Below are positions 26,152 through 32,072 of a DNA stretch of 32,072 nucleotides, piece by piece (position 1 is the first letter of the stretch; every line of letters starts with the position of its first letter). The notes under the pieces were generated by a model. It searched no databases, was not told the DNA's origin, and was given only the letters and a program-made list of their open reading frames with translations. Made by a program: the position numbers and the translations under genes. The stretch comes from an uncultured Prevotellaceae bacterium (lineage in GTDB: Bacteria > Bacteroidota > Bacteroidia > Bacteroidales > Bacteroidaceae), in contig CADCPZ010000017.1 of the NCBI GenBank assembly GCA_902803475.1, positions 1 through 32,072 of the forward strand, read 5' to 3'.

Positions 26152-27174
26152 TTATCTAATCCCCCTCTCATTCAGCGCCTTCACATACTTTGCTGCGTTG
26201 GCTTGATGCTCAGTATAGGTTTTGGCAAAGTTGTGGGTACCGCTGAAATCTTCTTTTGCACACATATAAAGGTAGTCGTGGTGGGTGTGGTTCAGGACGG
26301 CATCAATGCCTACAACCGAAGGAATACGGATAGGACCTGGGGGCAGACCTTTATATTTATAGGTGTTATACGGATTATCCACAGCAAGCATACTGTTATA
26401 GATGCGTTTTGCTTCAAAGTCTTTCAATGCGAATTTCACAGTCGGGTCGGCCTGTAGCAGCATGTCGGTGTTCAGTCGGTTCATATACATACCTGCCACC
26501 ATCGGCTTCTCATCGTCGTTGGCTGTTTCCTCTTCAACAATACTTGCCAGGGTGGTCACCTCTTCAGGAGTAAGACCGATCGTCTTCGCCTTTTCTTTCC
26601 TGGCAGCTGACCAGAAACGGTCGTACTCTTTCTTCATACGATTCAGGAAGTTGGTGATACTGGTGTTCCAGAACAAATCGTAAGTGTTGGCAATAAACAT
26701 ACAGGGAATGGTTTCCTTGGTGAACCCGTATCGTTTGCATACACTTTCATCTTGCAGGGAGTCGAGGAGTTCTTCACCGGAGAACATCATACGCTTGCCA
26801 ATTTCCTCAGACAGTCGATCAATGGTTCTTACGGAAGGAATGGTGAGCATCAGCGGTGCTTGGATGCCGTTCTTGATATGACGGAAAGTGGTGAACGCAC
26901 CTTCTTTGCCTACCTCATAGCGACCGGTACGGATGTGGTCGCCGTAACTGGTCATACTGCTCAGAAACTTGATGGTTTTCAGGGCTGTAGGACTGACAAC
27001 CGGTTCCAGCTTGTTGAATACGGAATCCTTCGTGTCGTCCTGGTCTATCAGGATATAGGTAGCCTTGTCTGTTTTGCCTACCGGCCAAAACAGGAAATAA
27101 AGCATTGACACAATACCCAGCAAGGCAATGACACCTATTATATTATATACTTTTCTCGATTTCTTCTTTTTCAT
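26152..27174 (-). CDS. mltG: Endolytic peptidoglycan transglycosylase
   Basis: 340-aa YceG/MltG-family lytic transglycosylase that cuts nascent glycan strands, limiting their length. A basic N-terminus is followed by one membrane helix (about 11-32, YNIIGVIALLGIVSMLYFLFW), then a LysM-like region and the catalytic domain. The catalytic Glu lies in LASIVEEET (about residue 215), and the family blocks QADPTVKFAL, YNTYKYKGLPPGPI and DYLYMCAKEDFSGTHNFAKTYTEH are present. Complete length. It is alone, with a -7 element (TAATTTTG, minus strand 27197-27204) inside a perfect 20-bp palindrome. Confidence 0.94.
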   Translation of the reverse strand: MKKKKSRKVYNIIGVIALLGIVSMLYFLFWPVGKTDKATYILIDQDDTKDSVFNKLEPVVSPTALKTIKFLSSMTSYGDHIRTGRYEVGKEGAFTTFRHIKNGIQAPLMLTIPSVRTIDRLSEEIGKRMMFSGEELLDSLQDESVCKRYGFTKETIPCMFIANTYDLFWNTSITNFLNRMKKEYDRFWSAARKEKAKTIGLTPEEVTTLASIVEEETANDDEKPMVAGMYMNRLNTDMLLQADPTVKFALKDFEAKRIYNSMLAVDNPYNTYKYKGLPPGPIRIPSVVGIDAVLNHTHHDYLYMCAKEDFSGTHNFAKTYTEHQANAAKYVKALNERGIR

Positions 27175-27184
27175 ACCTTCTTGA

Positions 27185-27204
27185 TAATTTTGCCGGCAAA
27201 ATTA
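27185..27204. promoter_or_regulatory. Perfect 20-bp palindrome containing the mltG -7 element
   Basis: TAATTTTGCCGGCAAAATTA reads identically on both strands, so a TAATTTTG -7 element exists face to face on each. On the minus strand it sits 23 nt from the mltG ATG. No clear -33 TTTG is visible; the palindrome may be a repressor site. Confidence 0.5.
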
Positions 27205-27267
27205 CAAAAAAAATCAATACACCATCTTTTTTTCTTCCAAAAAGTATGTTCTTCGACCTTTTGTTTG

Positions 27268-27275
27268 TATCTTTG
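27268..27275 (+). promoter_or_regulatory. -7 element of the malQ promoter
   Basis: TATCTTTG at 27268-27275; predicted leader about 21 nt. The -33 region lacks a clean TTTG. Confidence 0.5.
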
Positions 27276-27299
27276 CGTCGAGATTATCCTATTGAAACA

Positions 27300-30041
27300 A
27301 TGAAACTACGATTCAGTATCAATTATACGACCGCATGGGGTGAAAGTCTTCACGTCATGATTTCCTATCGCCAACGCAACGGAAAAACAAAGCACCAGAA
27401 CCTGCAGATGCAAACCCAGACCGGCGAGTGGTGGTATGTGGAGACAACTGTTATGGAGTCGCGCCAGAACCCCATCTTGTCTATGAGCTATCACTATCAG
27501 GTAGAAGCTGAAGACGGCTACGTGTTGCGCAGGGAATGGAATATGGTGAAACGGACATTCCCCGTTGACTCATCGAAAAACTATGTGTTTGATGATGTGT
27601 GGCGAGATGTGCCGCTCACATTCCCGCTATATACAAAGGTGATGTATGCCACAAAGGAGAAAGAGGCTGCGCCCATCGTAGAAATGCCGAATGCGCTCTA
27701 TCGCAAGACGGTCATCTTCGATGTGGCTGCCCCACAACTGCAAAAGGGGGAGGCGCTGGCCGTATGCGGCAGTCATCCTACGCTGGGCGATTGGAATCCC
27801 TCGCGCTATCTGATGATGCATCCGATGGGCGACGACCAATGGCGCCTGACGGTGAATGTGGACAATGTATCGTTGCCGATAGCTTATAAATATGTGGTGG
27901 TTGATACGGCTACCCACGAACTGAAGGCTTGGGAAGAGGGCGACAACCGTATCGTTGGTGGTGACAGTCGCATCCTGGGAGGTGACAAAGGCTACAACGA
28001 TGAAAATATTTCGCTCTCTGATGGTACTGTCTTGGTGCTGCAGGGACACCCCTTGCGTGTAAAGGAGCGTTCGTGGAAGTGTGCTGGCATCAGCATACCC
28101 TTGTTCTCGTTGCGTAGCGAACATTCGTTCGGCGTGGGCGATATGGGGGATCTGAAACGACTGGTCGATTGGGCATCGCTGGTTGGCATGAAGGTGATAC
28201 AGCTGCTACCGTTGAACGATACCACCAGCATGCACTCATGGACAGACTCTCATCCCTACAACGCTATCTCGCTGCGGGCATTACATCCGCATTACCTCGA
28301 TTTGGAACAGATGCCTGAACTGAAAGACAAACAGGCACAAGGGGTGTTCCAACGCCAGCGTCGTGAACTGAACGCTTTGGAGGACAGCGACTATATGGCT
28401 GTTGACCGCGTGAAGACCGACTATATAAATAAGGTATATGAGGAGAGTGGGGAAGAGGTGCTCACCTCAGAGGCTTTCCATACATTCTTTAAAGCCAACG
28501 AGTCGTGGCTGCTGCCCTATGCTTTCTTCTGTGCGCTGAGGGATAAGTTCGGAACGGCTCACTATGAAGACTGGCCGCAATATGCTACCTATCAGCAACA
28601 TGACCTGATGAAGAATACGCAACCCGACTCGCCGCTGTATGCTCATATCCGAAAGACTTATTTCGTGCAATATCATTTGCATACGCAGTTGCTACAGGCT
28701 TCGCAATATGCACATCAAAAGGGTGTCGCCCTAAAGTGTGACATCCCCGTAGGCGTCTATCGCGACAGCGTGGAAACATGGACGAATCCCACCTTATTTA
28801 ATATGGAGATGCAGATGGGAACACCGCCGTCACGCGATGAACTGATGGGACAGAACTGGGGATTCCCGCCCATGCGCGATACGGCAGAGGCTATCGTCTT
28901 CCAGCATGAACTGCTGTTGTATTGGCAACAGTTCTTCGATGTAGCTCGCCTAGATCATGTCGTGTCGCATTTCCGGATATGGGAAATTCCACGCACACAG
29001 CTGTTTGCGGATATGGGGCATTATATGCCAGCCTTGCCCATGAGCGAAGAAGAGATTGGACGTTGTGGATTGGCGTTCCGAAGGGAACTGTTTACGCGAC
29101 CGTTCATCAACGACCACATATTGGAAAAACTCTTCGGTGTGCATGCTCCGTATGTGCGCGAAACCTTCCTGCAGAAGAAAGCCTACCACCTCTACGACCT
29201 CCGCGAGGAATATGATACGCAGGTAAAGGTGCAGCGGTTTTTCGAGGGACGCAACGATGAGAACAGCCAGTGGATTCGCGACGGTCTCTATCGACTCATC
29301 GCCAACGTGTTGTTCCTGGAAGACCCCTACCAGCCAGAGATGTATCATCCGCGTTACGGCGTATTCAATGCACCTGTGTTTGATATCCTGACAGCGGAGG
29401 AGAAGAATGCTTTCATGACACTATATAACGACTATTTCTTCCTGCGTCACAACGATTTCTGGCGCCATCGCGCAAGTCGTCGTTTCGACAAACTGCTGGA
29501 GGATGTGCGCATGCTGGTGTGTGCCGAAGACCTGGGGTTGTTGCCCGATTGTGTGCACGAGGTGTTAGACGAGCAGCGAATGCTCACCCTGGAAGTACAG
29601 CGTATGCCGAAAGATTCGGAGGTTGAGTTTGCACGTCTCTCTGCCTATCCTTATCGGAGCGTTGCCACCATCAGCACCCACGATATGGCTCCCCTGCGAC
29701 AGTGGTGGGAAGAGTTTCCTGGGCGCACCCAACGCTATTTCGCCACGATGATGCAGAAAGAAGGACGGGCACCGAAACATCTGCCTGCCCATCTGGCAGA
29801 AGAACTGATAGCACGCCATCTGTATGGACCATCCATGATGTGCATCTTGTCGTTGCAAGACTGGCTGGCGATGAGTGCCGACCTGCGGCGTAAAGATCCT
29901 TGGAGCGAACGCATCAATGCTCCGTTCGACCCATACAACCAATGGAAATACCGCATGCATCTCACTCTTGAGCAGTTGATGACGGCACAGCAGTATAATG
30001 GAAAAGTTCGTCAGATGATTGAGCGCAGCAAACGATTGTAG
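27300..30041 (+). CDS. malQ: 4-alpha-glucanotransferase, DPE2-type with two starch-binding domains
   Basis: 913-aa disproportionating enzyme (GH77) moving alpha-1,4-glucan segments between maltodextrins or glycogen. Two N-terminal CBM20-like domains precede the catalytic part: about 1-110 (MKLRFSINYTTAWGESLHVM) and about 135-225 (FDVAAPQLQKGEALAVCGSHPTLGDWNP). Catalytic residues: nucleophile Asp near 552 in ARLDHVVSHFRIWEIP, acid/base Glu near 743 in CAEDLGLLPDC, third Asp near 795 in ISTHDMAPL. Size and CBM20 pair match DPE2 of plants and Bacteroidota rather than E. coli MalQ (about 690). The ATG at 27300 follows the promoter; an upstream frame lies within the promoter. No signal peptide, so cytosolic. 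The phosphatase gene begins 5 nt after its stop codon. Confidence 0.95.
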   Translation: MKLRFSINYTTAWGESLHVMISYRQRNGKTKHQNLQMQTQTGEWWYVETTVMESRQNPILSMSYHYQVEAEDGYVLRREWNMVKRTFPVDSSKNYVFDDVWRDVPLTFPLYTKVMYATKEKEAAPIVEMPNALYRKTVIFDVAAPQLQKGEALAVCGSHPTLGDWNPSRYLMMHPMGDDQWRLTVNVDNVSLPIAYKYVVVDTATHELKAWEEGDNRIVGGDSRILGGDKGYNDENISLSDGTVLVLQGHPLRVKERSWKCAGISIPLFSLRSEHSFGVGDMGDLKRLVDWASLVGMKVIQLLPLNDTTSMHSWTDSHPYNAISLRALHPHYLDLEQMPELKDKQAQGVFQRQRRELNALEDSDYMAVDRVKTDYINKVYEESGEEVLTSEAFHTFFKANESWLLPYAFFCALRDKFGTAHYEDWPQYATYQQHDLMKNTQPDSPLYAHIRKTYFVQYHLHTQLLQASQYAHQKGVALKCDIPVGVYRDSVETWTNPTLFNMEMQMGTPPSRDELMGQNWGFPPMRDTAEAIVFQHELLLYWQQFFDVARLDHVVSHFRIWEIPRTQLFADMGHYMPALPMSEEEIGRCGLAFRRELFTRPFINDHILEKLFGVHAPYVRETFLQKKAYHLYDLREEYDTQVKVQRFFEGRNDENSQWIRDGLYRLIANVLFLEDPYQPEMYHPRYGVFNAPVFDILTAEEKNAFMTLYNDYFFLRHNDFWRHRASRRFDKLLEDVRMLVCAEDLGLLPDCVHEVLDEQRMLTLEVQRMPKDSEVEFARLSAYPYRSVATISTHDMAPLRQWWEEFPGRTQRYFATMMQKEGRAPKHLPAHLAEELIARHLYGPSMMCILSLQDWLAMSADLRRKDPWSERINAPFDPYNQWKYRMHLTLEQLMTAQQYNGKVRQMIERSKRL

Positions 30042-30046
30042 TCACG

Positions 30047-30691
30047 ATGTATAACACCTATATCTTTGATTTAGACGGAACGCTGTTGAATACGATTGAT
30101 GATTTGACAGCCAGCACGAATTATGCGCTCCAAACCTACGGTATGCCAACGTGGTCAACCAATGATGTGCGCCGTTTTGTGGGGAATGGGGTGCGCAAAC
30201 TCATCGAGCGTGCGATACCAGAGGGAGCACAGCATCCGCTGTTTGAAGAAGTCTTTCGTTGCTTCCGAACCCATTATGCCCAGCACGATATGGATCACAC
30301 CTGTCCTTATGAAGGCATTCCAGAGATGTTGCACAACCTGAAAGAGCGGAAATGCCGACTGGCCGTTGTCAGCAATAAGTTTCATGCAGCCACACAGGCG
30401 CTCTGCCGTCATTTCTTCCCTGATACCATCGAGGTGGCCATAGGCGAAAACGAGGCGGCAGGCGTCCGCAAAAAGCCGGCACCTGATACGGTCCTTGAAG
30501 CACTCCGTCAGTTAGGGGTAGGGAAGGAGCAGGCTGTCTATGTTGGCGACAGCGATGTAGATATACAAACGGCTCGCAATAGCGGTATGCCGTGCATCAG
30601 CGTGTTATGGGGATTCCGCGATCAAGAATTCCTCTTGGCTCATGGAGCTACAACCTTCATCGAAACACCCGAAGAACTCTTGAATCTCTAA
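30047..30691 (+). CDS. gph: HAD-family phosphatase, phosphoglycolate phosphatase-like
   Basis: 214-aa HAD-IA hydrolase. Motif I YIFDLDGTLLNT (nucleophile Asp about residue 8) at the N-terminus, helical cap (about 15-90), motif II VVSNKF (Ser about 110), motif III Lys in RKKPAPDTVLEAL, motif IV YVGDSDVDIQTA. Gph removes phosphate from 2-phosphoglycolate, but the close relatives PGMB and nucleotide phosphatases cannot be excluded. It begins 5 nt past the malQ stop codon, so an operon; a beta-phosphoglucomutase-like role with maltodextrin genes is an alternative worth noting. Confidence 0.85.
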   Translation: MYNTYIFDLDGTLLNTIDDLTASTNYALQTYGMPTWSTNDVRRFVGNGVRKLIERAIPEGAQHPLFEEVFRCFRTHYAQHDMDHTCPYEGIPEMLHNLKERKCRLAVVSNKFHAATQALCRHFFPDTIEVAIGENEAAGVRKKPAPDTVLEALRQLGVGKEQAVYVGDSDVDIQTARNSGMPCISVLWGFRDQEFLLAHGATTFIETPEELLNL

Positions 30692-30721
30692 AAGCTTCAA
30701 TAACCCATAACCACTCACTCT

Positions 30722-30748
30722 CTCCCTTTAGGGGGAGTCGGAGGGGGC
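30722..30748. other. GC-rich spacer hairpin between gph and ribE
   Basis: CTCCC (30722-30726) pairs with GGGAG (30733-30737), followed by GGAGGGGGCTTT. It lies between converging stop codons and could stop gph transcription, but has no long U-tract. Resembles the 505-645 block. Confidence 0.35.
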
Positions 30749-30749
30749 T

Positions 30750-31352
30750 TTACCTCAAGCTCTGCAACCTTGCGATATATTTTCCCAAGATGTCAAATTC
30801 CAAGTTCACAACCGTACCCACTTGGATATCCGCAAAGTTGGTATGTTCACGCGTATAAGGGATGATAGCCACCTTGAACGTGTTGTCGGTAGGTTCACAA
30901 ACCGTCAGCGACACACCGTTCACCGTTACCGACCCCTTGTCAACCGTAAAATAACCGCGTCCAATCATCTCCTTGTCAGAAGCGTATTGGAAAGTGAAAT
31001 ACGTGCTGCCGTCAGCATCTTCCATCGCTATACAGGTAGCCGTCTGGTCAACGTGTCCCTGTACGATATGACCGTCCAAGCGACCGTTCATCAGCATCGA
31101 ACGTTCCACGTTCACACGGCTGCCTACTTCCAGCTTGCCCAGATTCGAGCGGTCGAGCGTTTCCTTCATCGCCGTTACCACATACGTGCCGTTCTCGATG
31201 CTTACCACCGTCAGACAGACACCGTTGTGTGCAACACTCTGGTCGATTTTCAGTTCATCAACAAATGAACACTTGAGCGTGAAATCCACGTTCTCACCAT
31301 ATTTCTTGATGGCAACAACCGTTGCCATTTCTTCTACAATACCACTAAACAT
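30750..31352 (-). CDS. ribE: Riboflavin synthase, alpha chain
   Basis: 200-aa enzyme dismutating two lumazine molecules into riboflavin. It has the two homologous barrels of the family: the first (about 1-95) begins MFSGIVEE and carries NGVCLTVVSIENG; the second (about 98-195) begins GHIVQGHVDQ and carries VNGVSLTVCEPTDNTFKVAIIPYTREHTNF. Complete length. No other rib gene in the window. No promoter was found in the 39 nt just upstream; the nearest (31599-31630) lies beyond a structured RNA with its own end, so ribE may depend on read-through. Confidence 0.94.
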   Translation of the reverse strand: MFSGIVEEMATVVAIKKYGENVDFTLKCSFVDELKIDQSVAHNGVCLTVVSIENGTYVVTAMKETLDRSNLGKLEVGSRVNVERSMLMNGRLDGHIVQGHVDQTATCIAMEDADGSTYFTFQYASDKEMIGRGYFTVDKGSVTVNGVSLTVCEPTDNTFKVAIIPYTREHTNFADIQVGTVVNLEFDILGKYIARLQSLR

Positions 31353-31353
31353 A

Positions 31354-31390
31354 TTCTAATTATGCATTAAGAATTATGCATTACGCATTT
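31354..31390. repeat. AT-rich filler repeat ahead of ribE
   Basis: AATTATGCATTAAG AATTATGCATTACG CATTT: two near-identical 14-mers plus a remnant, similar in style to the filler at 8466-8502 and 11341-11377. It separates the structured RNA from the ribE start. Confidence 0.6.
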
Positions 31391-31595
31391 AAAAAAGGGG
31401 TCGTACCGCGATGTGATGAAAACTCCTTATGATAAGATTTGAGGATTCTCTGCCTTTGTAATCCACCGGCTTTGCAGCTTAGTTCCGAAGAGTTTATATG
31501 GCCCGCCATTAGCAGAAGAATTGTCCTCGGTTTTCAGTATTATTTGATGAGTATCCCGATCTGTCCGATACGACCCGATGTTTCTTCCTTTTCTG
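31391..31595 (-). ncRNA. Candidate structured RNA of about 205 nt with closing helix and U6 tail
   Basis: Minus-strand transcript from about 31595 (promoter 31599-31630) to a U-run at 31396-31391. Segments that pair: an 11-bp closing helix (31566-31576 with 31398-31408, one U-G pair), then UGAAAAC/GUUUUCA (31530-31536 with 31417-31423), then GAGGA/UCCUC (31524-31528 with 31441-31445), UUCU/AGAA (31517-31520 with 31446-31449) and CUGC/GCAG (31512-31515 with 31450-31453), in order along one rod. A small hairpin CUUA-UCA-UAAG (31426-31436) sits in the 3' side of the central loop. This resembles a 6S-type RNA, not proven. Alternative: leader of ribE (no FMN riboswitch signature seen). Alternative pairing GUAUC/GAUAC (31567-31571 with 31551-31555) would compete with the closing helix. 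Confidence 0.6.
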
Positions 31596-31598
31596 GTG

Positions 31599-31630
31599 CA
31601 AAATTACACATAATTACCCATACCTCCAAA
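31599..31630 (-). promoter_or_regulatory. Promoter of the structured RNA
   Basis: Minus strand TTTG (31627-31630), 20 nt, TAATTTTG (31599-31606). No start codon with a convincing frame follows before the U6 end. Confidence 0.65.
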
Positions 31631-31675
31631 TTTTTTAAGGTAAATCTGAAGTGAGTGAACGGCTACGTATCTTCC

Positions 31676-31757
31676 CAAAAGCATACCTTTTGCTCTTCAA
31701 AAGGCCACCTTTTACCACCCAATAGCATACCTTTTGCAAGGTGACAGCTATGCTATT
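31676..31757. repeat. Cluster of three stem-loops with a 14-bp direct repeat
   Basis: Direct repeat AGCATACCTTTTGC at 31680-31693 and 31724-31737. Stem-loops: CAAAAG/CTTTTG (31676-31681 with 31687-31692); AAAAGG/CCTTTT (31699-31704 with 31708-31713); AATAGCAT/ATGCTATT (31721-31728 with 31750-31757) enclosing ACCTT/AAGGT (31729-31733 with 31738-31742). Confidence 0.55.
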
Positions 31758-31804
31758 ATAAATAGGTGTGTCTTTTCTGCAAAAACCGGGAATGATGTAA
31801 AATT

Positions 31805-31900
31805 ACCTCCCCAACCTCCCCAAAATGGTCCGAAACAACGATATACAGGGCGTTCAGCTCTGGGTGATATTACTTCCAGACCTCCCCAGAGACCTCCCCA
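31805..31900. repeat. Four copies of ACCTCCCCA
   Basis: ACCTCCCCA at 31805-31813 and 31814-31822 (head to tail), and at 31880-31888 and 31892-31900. No gene is supported in 31631-32072; apart from the stem-loops, this repeat, an ACACTAAACACTAACC-type filler near 31930-31960 and the terminal promoter I see nothing there. Confidence 0.6.
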
Positions 31901-32015
31901 GTCAGATGAACTGCACCCCAAAAGTTGGACACTAAACACTAACCATTAAACACTCAACACAAATGAACACGATATAAAGAAATATAAATTTAAATGTAAT
32001 TTCTACACTAAAAAC

Positions 32016-32046
32016 TTGCAAGAATCAAAAACTTTTTGTATCTTTG
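32016..32046 (+). promoter_or_regulatory. Promoter leading out of the window
   Basis: TTG (32016-32018), 20 nt, TATCTTTG (32039-32046). The gene it serves starts beyond 32072; GGGAGAA at 32059-32065 may be part of its leader. Confidence 0.6.
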
Positions 32047-32072
32047 CAAACGTAATAAGGGAGAACCAACAC

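Noticed and set aside
31391..31595. FMN riboswitch ahead of riboflavin synthase
   Set aside because: The conserved FMN-element words (GGGCAGGGUGAAAUUCCC, GGCGGU and the AGCCCGCGAGC type) are missing on the minus strand, so the position alone does not justify the call.
31748..31939. Small minus-strand gene rich in WGG repeats
   Set aside because: The frame is a translation of the ACCTCCCCA repeats, has no promoter and no sensible composition.

Overview
The window reads as an ordinary chromosomal stretch from a Bacteroidota bacterium, most likely Prevotellaceae/Bacteroidales. Evidence: nearly every start is preceded by the Bacteroidota-type promoter (TTTG, about 19-20 nt, TAnnTTTG); there is a Porin_10-like outer-membrane protein, a DUF4468-like protein, a DPE2-type MalQ with starch-binding domains and a metal-dependent-type KdsA; and many intergenic gaps carry short AT-rich or decamer/octamer filler repeats. 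I see no phage, insertion sequence, CRISPR array, tRNA or rRNA.

Layout. 1-5854 (minus): a sugar operon, galM-galK-Nudix/winged-helix regulator-tkt-rpiB, ending in a hairpin terminator. It links galactose entry to the non-oxidative pentose phosphate pathway under a regulator whose Nudix box has lost its catalytic glutamates. 5862-9102 (minus): grpE-dnaJ-folC, where folC is frameshifted at an array of five 8-bp repeats. 9197-10813: an ABC-F ATPase with one intact and one degenerate ATP site. 10898-11323: a Fur-family regulator. 11408-12566 (plus): an RluA pseudouridine synthase and a 51-aa membrane peptide. 12561-12670: a decamer array into which two convergent genes run. 12672-16881 (minus): an envelope operon of a DUF4468-like coiled-coil protein, a 59-aa membrane peptide and a porin (joined by ATGA overlaps), then an HD phosphohydrolase. 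16935-17684 (plus): a LuxR-type regulator behind a duplicated promoter. 17708-20762 (minus): kdsA-kdsD-phospholipase D-like. 20900-22002 (plus): mannose-1-phosphate guanylyltransferase. 22022-25866 (minus): glnS, a TPR protein and a DedA protein. 26017-26110 (plus): a candidate sRNA. 26152-27174 (minus): mltG. 27268-30691 (plus): malQ and a phosphoglycolate-phosphatase-like HAD protein. 30750-31352 (minus): riboflavin synthase, preceded by a candidate structured RNA of about 200 nt (31391-31595). 31631-32072: a non-coding stretch with stem-loops and a promoter pointing out of the window.

The most interesting signals are non-coding or structural: the rod-shaped RNA with its own promoter and U6 end upstream of ribE; the sRNA between glnS and mltG; a shared extended promoter block present three times; the folC octamer array, where loss of one unit would restore the frame; and the ABC-F protein's complementary loss of one ATP site. 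No defence or secondary-metabolism system is present. All promoter, RNA and operator calls come from reading the sequence by eye, without folding software or database search.
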